Assembly: GCA_003952965.2 (NCBI GenBank)
Contig: RXIC02000001.1
Span: forward strand, 50,711-114,710
Length of the DNA: 64,000 bases
Reading direction: 5' to 3'
From: Morella rubra
Taxonomy: Eukaryota; Streptophyta; Magnoliopsida; Fagales; Myricaceae
Position 1 is the stretch's first letter. Each line of letters opens with the position of its first letter. Shown here one piece after another: positions 55,772 to 64,000 of the stretch. The notes under the pieces are model-generated. The model was given only the letters and a program-made list of their open reading frames with translations, was not told the origin of the DNA and did no database searches. Both the position numbers and the translations under genes were made by a program.

Positions 55772-56603
55772 TGACACAGGTGTGGTCAGCACAAAAGGTC
55801 GAGATTGAAATTAAAGTCTGGAATGATTCACGAAGGGTTTCTGTTCTACCTATGGCTTGTTGGAAAGTTCTACGAATCTAGTTTCCAACGCATCAAACGG
55901 CGTACAATTTGGAGTTTTCTAGACGAAGTTATGGTTGAATTACTCCAAGGAGGTCAGGCTGGCAGCTAATTCCGAGGTCTAGCGAATTTTGGACGAGTTT
56001 GCTATTTTTAGCTTGTTCTTTTGGATTTTCAACATGTCTTTTCATTTCCCTAAGAGTCTTTTATGTCTTAATTAATATTTTGGAAGATGTAATTTTCATT
56101 TACTCATGCTTGGAGGGTTGTTCCAAGCTTTGCTATTTAAACCCTTCTCTAGTAGTGGAAAAATTAGAGATTTTGAGTGTTTATACAACTTGAGCCTTAG
56201 GCTACTTTGAAGAAGGATTTCTTCTAACAATTCTTATCCTTCGGTGGATTCCGATAGGTGGCGAGTTCTTGCTCTGTATCCCGTGTTGGATTACATTGGG
56301 TGGTGATTTCTGTATCCTTTTGTGTTCTACTTAGGTGGTGAGCTTATCTATCCGAGTGTGTGAGTTAGTGTGTTTCTGAGTGTTTCCGACGTTCCCACAA
56401 ACATCCCGAGATACCCATATATTATCCCGAGATCCTCATTACTATTCCGAGGTATTTATCTATCCTTGGTTATCAATTCTCGAGGTCCCCATTACTATTT
56501 CCGAGGTGTTCTGAGGTGTCCATTTCTCTCATTCCAACCATCCCGAGGTGTTCCGAAGTGATTCTGAGGTGTCCCGCGCTTTTCCCGATTAATCCTGGTA
56601 CCA
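55772..56603 (+). repeat. Gypsy 3' LTR
   Basis: 832 bp. Nearly the same as 50984-51819, with small indels. Ends GGTACCA. Confidence 0.92.
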
Positions 56604-56786
56604 ATTTCTTCCAATCTTTTATGATGTAAACCCCTCAGATGTTTGCAATCCATGTACTGGAGCTTTCGCCAAGGCATTTGGTACACAAGAAATGAACTTT
56701 GAGGCAGAAAGGGTAGACCGTTGGAAAGCAGCTCTTACTAACGCTGGGAACTGTGCCGGTTTCTGTCTCACAAACGAAGCTAATGG
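56604..56786 (+). pseudogene. Paralogue B, third TIR exon, 3' part
   Basis: Continues the TIR cut at 50983: 'IFYDVNPSDVCNPCTGAFAK', 'FEAERVDRWKAALTNAGN' and 'FCLTNEANG', ending at the conserved donor AATGG|GTATTA. It aligns with 24580-24746 of paralogue A. Confidence 0.82.
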
Positions 56787-57063
56787 GTATTAATTCTTTA
56801 GCCTCCTGTGTATTTTATTGTATTTTAAGCCATTTGAAAGAAATTTTAGACGAAGTGACAAGAAAGATAATGCCAATTAGAAGGAAATCTTGGTCACAGC
56901 ATCCGTAATTTTAAGATGACCTGATAGATAAAATGCAATATATCTAAGAGGAATGAAACAAGCCATCCTTAGCAAAATATAGTCAATGCTTTCTCCATGC
57001 ATGAAAGGAAAGAAATTACTTTCTTCATAATTTTCTCTCATTTTATTTTATTTTGATGATCAG

Positions 57064-57850
57064 GAATGAATTAAAGTTCATCAACATGATTGTTGAAAAA
57101 GTTTGGTCTACTTTGATTCATTGGGGAATGGATTCTCGTGTGATGAAACTTGGAGGTTTACTAAATCTTGGAACACCTAAATTTCGCGTCATGGGAATCT
57201 ATGGAATCGGTGGGATAGGCAAAACAAGCCTAGCGAAGGCTGTTTTTAACAAAGTTTGCAAGAGTTTTGAACGAAGTAGTTTTCTTCAGAATATTCAAGG
57301 GGTTTCAGAACAGTCTCATGGTATCGTTCATTTACAAAAACTACTTCTTTACAATATCTTGAAGACGAAGAATTTGGAGAATATTGTGGATAAAACTAAA
57401 GGACGCGCATTGATTAAGAAATACTTGCATGGCAAAAGAGTTCTTCTGGTTTTTGATAATGTGGACTGCATGCAACAACTATGTTTTTTAGGAGGAAATC
57501 CTGAATGGCTTGGTCTGGGAAGCTGAATCATTGTAACGACTAGAAATGAACGATTACTTACTCAACTTGGAGTCGATGAGAAAATGATGGTTTAAGAATT
57601 GGATTATTGGAAGTCTTTAGACCTTCTAAGCCGGCATTCCTATCAAGGGAACATTGATGAAAGCAAAGATCACTTTGAGTGTCTGAGTGGTATTGCAGCA
57701 GATCTCATTCGAGGGGTTCCATTAGCTCTTAAACTTTTGGGCTCTTTTCTAATTAAAGGAAAAAGCATTGATGAATGGGAAATGACATTGGATAAATTAC
57801 AAAGGGTCACAGCCTCCCTAGAGCAACCAACACTTGTGCCTGACACTCAT
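57064..57850 (+). pseudogene. Paralogue B, NB-ARC exon with two stops
   Basis: Acceptor GATGATCAG, then 'NELKFINMIVEKVW', P-loop 'GIGGIGKTSLAKAVF', 'FERSSFLQNIQGVSEQ', kinase 2 'KRVLLVFDNVD', RNBS-B 'IIVTTRNERLLTQLG' and 'GVPLALKLLGSFL'. In-frame stops occur at 57523-57525 (before IIVTTR) and at 57592-57594. It ends at the same point as A ('VTASLEQ'), so the truncation before ARC2 predates the A/B duplication. Confidence 0.87.
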
Positions 57851-57869
57851 TTATGCCATCCAGGGACAA

Positions 57870-58135
57870 ATGAGTCCATTTTTTGTTTTCTCCAAAGGCT
57901 AGGCTTATTCTGTCAGGTAGTGCCTTTTTTACTTGATTTTTTTATTTTTCTTCTTTACGCCTCGATTGTTCAAAAACTGACCGAAACTTCTACAGAAGCA
58001 TTTGCTAGACATCAAAAACAGTTGCACGAGGCGAATATGGAGAAGGTACAGGTGTACAGCAAGTACTGGGAGCAGCTCTTGCTGAAGTTGGGTGCTGTGG
58101 CGGTTTGTTTCTCAAGAAAGATGCAAATGGGTTAG
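57870..58135 (+). pseudogene. TIR relic behind NB-ARC of paralogue B
   Basis: 'SIFCFLQRLGLFCQ', then 'QKLTETSTEAFARHQKQLHE', 'NMEKVQVYSKYWEQ' and 'LKKDANG'-like words before a GGTTAG donor position. This is a TIR C-terminal half in decay, in the same place as 28690-28860 in A. Confidence 0.6.
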
Positions 58136-58139
58136 TACT

Positions 58140-58870
58140 ACAGTCTCGTGTTTTCTGAGTATGGTCTGCATTATCCGTCGTTCACCCAACCCCAATCTTT
58201 GATGCACATCCTGAAGAGAGGAGCAGAGGAACTTTTCGTTGAATGCTACCCTTGTTTTGGATACAATATGGCTTTGGAGAAACAAGGTAGTGCATCAAAA
58301 TGTGGATATATATTAATATTGTGGATTTGATCAGATTAATTCATCACAGATACTTCGAGCATTTGCAATCATTCTGCTTAAAAAAGCTCTAAATCAGCAT
58401 AATGTTTTTCTGCCGTGAAAAGAGCAGTACCTGTGCTGAATGTCTTAAATGCCATAATCTGGCAATTGTGGAACTCAGAGAATCTGCAGAAAGTGGAATG
58501 CATGTTACAATACAAGTTCCAGTTTGATCGTTGCTTCCTCCCCATTCTCCAAGCAAAGGGATTAACGGACTCTCTCATGCCTAATTAGATTATCAGCAAT
58601 ATGTTTTTTTTACTGGGCAGAATGCATAGCTTTGAAGAACTTTACAAAGCACAATTAATCGTTGCTGGCAAGAACCTAGTTCAAGTAACTTTATTGCACA
58701 TTGAACTACTACTTAAACCACCCTTTTGTAAGTACTCTCCAAAAAAGAAGGATGAAATTGTAGGAAAAAGATTCTGTCCAAAACTTTGGATCCAAAGCTA
58801 TTATAAGGACAACCTAGATTTATTTCTCTAAACTCAAATGACATAAATTCACTGAAGCTCCCTCATTTGA
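58140..58870. other. Unassigned stretch
   Basis: Short ORFs on both strands (e.g. 58378-58578 minus) without a recognised domain. Nothing else supported. Confidence 0.35.
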
Positions 58871-59033
58871 CACCAAAAACATGATGGATTTGAAGCAAGC
58901 AGTTTTCTTCTAAACATTAAACAAGTTTCAGGACGACCTCTCTAGCTATGACTCTACCCGTGCAGCTCTTACTCAAGTCAGGAACTAGTGCAGCGGCAGG
59001 TGGGGTTTTGGGAATATTGCAAAATGCAAATAG
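58871..59033 (+). pseudogene. NBS/TIR scrap
   Basis: 'DGFEASSFLLNIKQVSGRP' (RNBS-A region of NB-ARC) is followed within 30 bases by 'RAALTQVRN' and 'GFGNIAKCK', which resemble the end of a TIR exon, and then a TAGG|TAGTATG position. The order is the reverse of a normal TNL, so two unrelated breaks have been joined. Confidence 0.55.
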
Positions 59034-59039
59034 GTAGTA

Positions 59040-60160
59040 TGCTGCGTTTCCATATGCCTTTTTATTTTTGTCTGTCTCTTTCTTTAAATTTTTTGGATTA
59101 AAAGTAAACAAAAAAAAATCAATATTGATCCAAAATGCGACAGCAAAAATTAATTTCTGAGTTGAATTATTCATCAAATCTATCAGAAAATCTGCCACCT
59201 CGAAAGAGATCTTGAAGTGAGGATCAAATACTGTGGAGATCAACCAGTAAACCAATCTTAAATATAGAAAATGGGTACATTTTTTTATGGCCCAAGGTAT
59301 ATACGTTTGTATATATTGAGATTTGATGTTGCTTGTCAGAAAGAAAATGTTACTCCCAATTATGCTTTTGACTATAACTCATTTATCCCAATTTATAACA
59401 TTCTATGTATGCAGATTGCAGAGTGAAATTTGTACTATAATTTTCCTAATTTGAGAGCTGCTGGAATGTAAATTTCCTTCTACCATCTTATAACAACATC
59501 AGTAGTTATTCTTATGCACGTGTGTACCTGCGTACGTGTGATATTATTTGAATTTTTTTTTTTTTTTTTTAACTTAATTTTTTGGGGCTGATTTTTATTT
59601 TTACTTCTTTTGTTTTGCTTTTACGTTTCTTCCTTGTTATTAGAGATTCTATTTAACATTTTCTTCTCTTCCTTTTGTATTTTCTAATTATTGTTTTAAT
59701 TTTTGGATGTTTTATATTTTTCTCATGTGGAGGGTCATCCCAGAGGGAAGCGGCACCAAAATAGCATACCCTTTTATTTGACAAATTTATTAATGCAGCA
59801 CTTATCTTTGTCCGAGACTAATTAGCTGCAGATGACATTGTAAGACTTTATCCAACAATGGTATTTGTGTTAGAATATAAGAGTCCATGAAAAAAGTGAA
59901 AAGAAAGGTGATTTAAATAAATTTTTTATATTTATTAAAATAGAAATGAATGATTTACGAGGAGAAAGATTATTTGCGAATATTTTATTAAGCCAAAATT
60001 TTAGAGTGGGCAAAATAAGTAAACTGCCTGTCCCAGTCACTAAAAACATGATTGGTGGTAATGGCCTCTCTTAAGCACTGTCACGCAGGCAATCCTCACC
60101 ACTAACCAATGGACAAAATCCGGTGCTCTCGTTGCAATTCATAGTTTTCTATTGGTTATA
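59040..60160. other. Non-coding stretch
   Basis: AT-rich with a T-run at about 59555-59572. No gene or repeat boundary was recognised, apart from MITE-like words near 59890-60010 shared with 26380-26450. Confidence 0.4.
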
Positions 60161-60360
60161 AGAGAAATTGGAAATATGGTTACTAGGTTTATACCACAAT
60201 GACGATATAGTTATTATGTTTTATTTTTTTATTTTATGGTCATTTAGTCTATACTCGTGTGACGATATAGTTCTTCCGTCTATATTCCGTCAGTTCCTCT
60301 AACGGAATCTCGTGCCACGTCATCAGTTTGCCCAATCAACACCAGCTAATGTGATGCAGT

Positions 60361-60625
60361 AGCCAGCTCACTCAAAACACCCAAAACGCACCGTTTCACT
60401 CAATCACATGATTTTGCCCAGAGACGAAAACGACATGCAGTAAGAGATAAAAGGTGAATAAAAGGTGTATTCGGTGATTTCGCTTCACTTCTTCCTGCGT
60501 GGCTTGTCTTACTGTTACCAGCTCCGGCCAATGACTGGGTCAAGTTTTCCTGCCTGCTCAACAAGATCACGCCCATAAGTCTTCAAAGCCTGGAATGTCG
60601 TATCACCTGAAGCACTCTCCACCTT
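60361..60625 (+). repeat. Left inverted-repeat arm
   Basis: Reverse complement of 62462-62735. Its inner ~105 bases (60521-60625) are antisense to an HSP101 coding segment. Confidence 0.85.
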
Positions 60626-60639
60626 ATGAAGAGTACTTA

Positions 60640-61190
60640 CTTGTGACGACGACGTCTGTGAGGTTTGTTCCGAATATGAGACTGGCGTACCTTCCGCCTG
60701 CAGCTTCCCTTCCTCGACCGTACGATGGCAGAGGTTTGATCACAGGCCATTCGTTCATATCCTAAACCATTTAATTGATGCAGTTAGTAAGAGCATACAT
60801 ATAAAGGTCATTAAACCAGAGCTTCACAAAGTCGTGTTTGTGTAGAAAGTGTCGTCTGAAATTCGAAAAGGTTGGATAGCTAACAAACAAACAGAGAAGA
60901 AGAAACAAGTTTAAGAGAGATTTAAGACCTGGGAAGCAAGCAGAACATCCTCCTTGTCGAGGAAGAGAGTGAAGTGGCTGGTGAGCTGGAAGCTGCCAGT
61001 CAACCATTTTCCAGCAGGAACGTAGAGCTGAGCACCGCCGTCTGATACATACTGGCTTAGGCTATCGATTGCAGCCTGAAATGCCTTCGTGTTTGACGTC
61101 TCGCCATCACCAACGCCACCGAAATTTTCGGCTCTCAGCTCCTCTTAGACTCAGGAAGGCCACCACCAAAAGCACTGACACTAGCTTAAT
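60640..61190 (-). pseudogene. Captured polygalacturonase (GH28) gene fragment
   Basis: The minus strand reads, from 61187, 'GIKLVSVLLVVAFLSLRGAE' (secretory signal; acceptor TTTTTACAG before it). After a deletion it continues 'FGGVGDGETSNTKAFQAAID', 'DGGAQLYVPAGKWLTGSFQL' and 'TSHFTLFLDKEDVLLASQ'. An intron (GTCTTAAATC ... TTTAG, about 60771-60929) separates it from 'DMNEWPVIKPLPSYGRGR', then 'GRYASLIFGTNLTDVVVT', where it breaks off into the inverted repeat. This is the N-terminal part of a plant polygalacturonase-like cell-wall hydrolase. It has lost the catalytic half. A TATAAA-type box on the minus strand near 61606-61617 suggests the promoter and leader were captured too. Confidence 0.85.
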
Positions 61191-62290
61191 CCCCTGTAAA
61201 AACAAATAGAGCAGACAAGTGGGTGTAGCTCTTGTTGTGAATGAAAGGAAGGAAAAGTATAATCTGTTACGTAAAAATGCATCACTAAAGAACGGCCAAA
61301 AAAACAGAGCATGTAAAAAAAAACCAGAATTTGAGACCAAATTAATGACTGGAACGAGGTCTCTTTGTTGCAAAGGAATTTGCACGAATCCCAGAAATAT
61401 GTGTTTTAACTAGATGCTGTAATTCTTTTCAGTTTGAAAAACAATGTGCTTCTTTTGGAAAGGAAATAATGAAGAGGAGAGGGAAAGAGGGGGGGGGGAA
61501 GGGTTCAGAGGTTTATTTGAGCTCTCATGGAACTTCTCCTCCAGTAGTGCTCCATTAGAGACGAGGAAATTGAATATGTTTTGGTGGTATTGTCGAGACA
61601 AACGGCGTATTTATAAAGCAAAGTTTGGTGCTGACTGCTGAACCAGCGGTTCATGCTTTCTGAAGTAGGTTATTCTGCAAAAGTAAAAAAGAAAATTATG
61701 CTAAGGAAAAAAAAAAAAAAAGAGGAAAAGAAAATTATGGTTTTGCTTAGTTATTATTATCCTTCTCGTCATAAAGAGGCTAACACGACCTACTTCAGAA
61801 TGGAACTTCTTAAGAGTCCTTACACATAAAGGAGATAGAAAAATGCTGTCATATGTGAAGAACAGAGTCTCTTGCCCGAGGTTGTCCAGTCTAATTCATT
61901 ACGTGTTAGAAAAAGAACTGTTACTGCTTTCCCTATGTTTTGACTATTTTACTTTAAAGGGAAGTTTTAAAGCAAGAATATCTCTCAAGATGGCAAAATG
62001 CTTATCTTTTTCTCCCTCTGTTTAATGCACTTTGAGCAGAATACTGCAAAATCTGAAGATGATTGCATCTTCAACATTAGAGATTGCCATTAGATGAGTG
62101 TTGCGGCCGAAACTAGGCTTTGTTAAGTTTTGTCTTTTGTAGGAAACGAAGTTAATACGACTTTCAACGTTGCATTAGAAATTAAAGAAACTTCCAACTG
62201 TCACAAAGAAATCACCGTTCTTTACGATCCGAGCATGGAGTTGCTGACCCGTGAACAGAGCCCATTCATCCACACACCCCTGGAGGAGCT

Positions 62291-62563
62291 CGTCGGGCAC
62301 AAGCATCCCAAAAAGCTTGTGGGGACACCCACTTAGCTGTTGATCAGCTCATTCTCGGGCTTCTTGAAGATTCTTAAATTCAGGACTTAATGAAAGAAGC
62401 TGGTATATCTCCCACAAGAATAAAGTCGGAGGTTGAAAAGCTTTGTGGAAAGGAAGGAAAAAAGGTGGAGAGTGCTCCAGGTGATACGACATTCCAGGCT
62501 TTGAAGACGTATGGGCGTGATCTTGTTGAGCAGGCAGGAAAGCTTGACCCAGTCATTGGCCGG
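62291..62563 (+). pseudogene. Captured HSP101/ClpB1 fragment
   Basis: 'RRAQASQKACGDTHLAVDQL' then 'ILGLLEDS', an in-frame TAA at 62375-62377, 'IQDLMKEAGISPTRIKSEVE', 'GKEGKKVESAPGDTTFQALK' and 'TYGRDLVEQAGKLDPVIGR'. This is the junction from the N-domain to the first AAA+ domain of the cytosolic/nuclear ClpB-type disaggregase HSP101. About 90 codons, stopping just before the first Walker A. The last ~100 bases lie in the right inverted-repeat arm and are repeated in antisense at 60521-60625. Confidence 0.85.
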
Positions 62564-62735
62564 AGGTGGTAACAGCAAGAGAAGCCACGCAGGAAGAAGC
62601 AGGAGCGAAAATTCGAAATCACCGAATACGCCTTTTATTCACCTTTATCTCATACTGTGTCGTTTACGTCCTTGGGCAAAATCATATGCTTGAGTGAAAC
62701 GGTGCGATGTGGGTGTTTTGAGTGAGCTGGCGGCT
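62462..62735 (-). repeat. Right inverted-repeat arm
   Basis: Pairs with 60361-60625. It includes the end of the HSP101 fragment and the GAAACGGTGCG word. Confidence 0.85.
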
Positions 62736-62740
62736 GAATA

Positions 62741-64000
62741 ACAGTAGTTGACAAAAGATATCGTACGCATAAACTAATCGTCAATGTGGTGGCACGTAGG
62801 AGGAGTAGAGAGAGCTTTAGAGTGGAGTACAGAAAGAAGAAGACACGATTGGGTTTTCTTCCTTGCTGGGGATCAGACGAAAAGAGAAAAAGTCGGAAAA
62901 AATTGGCTTGGAAAAGTGATCAAGTGAAGCCCGCGAACGCCGCAACTACCAAATTCTGTGGTTGCATGCCACCCTATCTCTTTTCGAACATTTTGGGTTT
63001 TTAATAGGACTGACCCCCATAATTGTAAGACTTTATTAATGCATTCTGTTTCAAAGGAAAAACAAGTGAACCCCACAATTTTGTCTCATTATCTCATGGC
63101 CCACCCTATCTCACTTTTCGTACCCCTCTTTTCAAATTCTGTGGTTGCATGCCACCCTTTTCAAATTAACTTTGTACCCCTACTCTCACCCTCTTTTCAG
63201 CATTTCTCAATCTGACCCGAATGACTGACCCCACATAATTTAGATTTGATCAACACTTCTGCACTGGATCAAGAAAGTGCCAACAATTTTGTCTCATTAT
63301 CTCATGGCTTGATGAAATCCATTAAATATCTTTTTGAAATCTGAACTGTTACTCTGCACTCTTTGTACAGAGTCTACAGACCCTCTTTTCAGCATTTCCA
63401 ATCTCTCTCTCGTTACCGAACTACCACCGTTCTGGGATAACTGGAGGACTGGACCACCGGTGCAAGGCCAAGCTGGTTGAAGCAAAAGCAGAGGTAGACG
63501 GAAATAAAGACGGTAACGTTTTCGTCTGGTTCGCTCGTCAAATAGATACAATTATTTATACCTGTATGTTTCTATATGTTATGGCTGGATTGCTCAGGAA
63601 AATGGTAACTATAGACAGATAACTTACTTTGCTCGAGTCGTCAAATAATGACGCCTGTTTGAATTTTTAGATTTCTCGAGTTTTTCGCTTGGATGATATT
63701 GTTTCTTTCATTTATGCCGCTCCTCCGGTACTTAATGCCACTTTCTTTGATTATTTATCTCTGAGGAACTTATGACCGTGTTTTAGGGTGACTGATCACA
63801 CGTCGGGTTTGAACAGAGGTCTACCCGCTTCAGATTTGGTGTTTTTCATCAAATTGAAGCACTTTAGATGTGGTATCTTACCATATCTGCTGCGTTTTGG
63901 AGTGAAATACTGTCATGGAACTCCGTCTTGAGCTGATCCTAGCTTGTACTGATCTTTGACCCTAGCTCCAGGCCCTTCAGCCATTATCCTGACTCTCCTC
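62741..64000. other. Non-coding stretch with imperfect ~200-bp duplication
   Basis: No gene was recognised. Words repeat in order: AAATTCTGTGGTTGCATGCC at 62951 and 63134; ACAATTTTGTCTCATTATCT at about 63075 and 63283; CCCTCTTTTCAGCATTT at about 63189 and 63381. The minus-strand ORF 63297-63551 lacks any family feature. Confidence 0.45.

Larger units (their letters stand above)
50984..56603 (+). mobile_element. Ty3/gypsy retrotransposon inserted in a TIR exon
   Basis: Two LTRs of about 835 bp (50984-51819 and 55772-56603), starting TGACACAGG and ending in CA, frame gag-pol on the plus strand. The primer binding site TGGTATCAGAGC is at 51822-51833 and a purine tract (AAGGGAGCA) precedes the 3' LTR. 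TTTTC at left and ATTTC at right are a 5-bp target duplication with one change. The LTRs differ by only a few percent by eye, so this is a fairly young insertion. Several stops and frameshifts disable the genes. Confidence 0.93.
60165..62740. mobile_element. Mutator-like inverted-repeat element with polygalacturonase and HSP101 fragments
   Basis: An inverted repeat of about 265 bp (60361-60625 versus 62462-62735, ~90% identical by eye) encloses ~1.8 kb. The left arm extends outward to about 60165 with sequence typical of plant MULE ends (runs of T, then CCGTCAGTTCCTCTAACGG and GCCACGTCATC). The right arm lacks this outer part. The arms share the ACCGTTT word seen in the Pack-MULE at 26.5 kb. 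Both arms contain an HSP101 piece; the inside has a polygalacturonase piece. The truncated right end prevents a target-site check. Confidence 0.65.

Noticed and set aside
58378-58578. Minus-strand ORF of 66 codons behind paralogue B.
   Set aside because: No domain match could be recognised on either strand; left as unassigned.
63297-63551. 84-residue minus-strand ORF at the window end.
   Set aside because: No recognisable motif and overlaps repeated words; not supported as a gene.
1-64000. tRNA, rRNA, CRISPR, bacterial operon or viral genome features.
   Set aside because: None seen. The only tRNA-like words are retrotransposon primer sites (166-177, 6986-6998, 51822-51833).

Overview
The window is nuclear DNA of a eudicot plant. 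The evidence is a TIR-NBS-LRR (TNL) resistance gene family with the usual TIR / NB-ARC / LRR exon layout, plant Ty1/copia and Ty3/gypsy retrotransposons primed by initiator-Met tRNA, and hAT, CACTA and Mutator-like elements carrying fragments of plant genes. The species cannot be named from the sequence. No tRNA, rRNA, CRISPR or organellar feature was seen.

Layout. 1-6033: a decayed copia element with a nested insertion. 6254-7222: a small TRIM-like LTR element. 7684-8355: a LINE-type retroposon with target-site duplications. 8356-12753: AT-rich DNA with MITEs and an orphan signal-peptide exon. 12754-13622: a truncated TNL LRR region that abuts a defective gypsy element on the minus strand (13623-18827). 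18830-20719: a probable hAT relic. 20915-21021: an orphan first exon resembling multiple inositol polyphosphate phosphatase. 21976-26140: TNL paralogue 'A', three TIR exons followed by an NB-ARC exon, with a TIR relic behind it. That relic is split by a Pack-MULE (26474-28636). 29703-30997: a hAT relic. 31219-37651: a FAR1-type MULE. 38133-42174: the only intact-looking gene, a complete TNL. 45119-58135: paralogue 'B', the same multi-TIR/NBS layout as A but broken by frameshifts, stops, a hAT with a CACTA inside it, and a gypsy element (50984-56603). 58871-59033: an NBS/TIR scrap. 60165-62740: a Mutator-like inverted-repeat element with captured genes. 62741-64000: non-coding DNA.

How it fits together. 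This is an expanding and decaying TNL cluster. A and B arose by segmental duplication and share introns and even intronic MITE sequence. One complete receptor survives between them. Transposons have inserted repeatedly. Four DNA transposons here carry pieces of unrelated host genes: eEF2 and vacuolar processing enzyme in the Pack-MULE; the C-terminus of VARICOSE/EDC4 in the large MULE; a glutamate-receptor-like channel in the CACTA; polygalacturonase and HSP101/ClpB in the element at 60-62.7 kb. Target-site duplications visible in the sequence support the element boundaries: 9 bp for the two MULEs, 8 bp for the two hATs, about 5 bp for the second gypsy element, and 12 and 41 bp for the two LINE-like insertions.

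Limits. All family names come from reading translated motifs by eye. No alignment or database search was run. Intron boundaries are inferred from GT/AG sites and reading phase.
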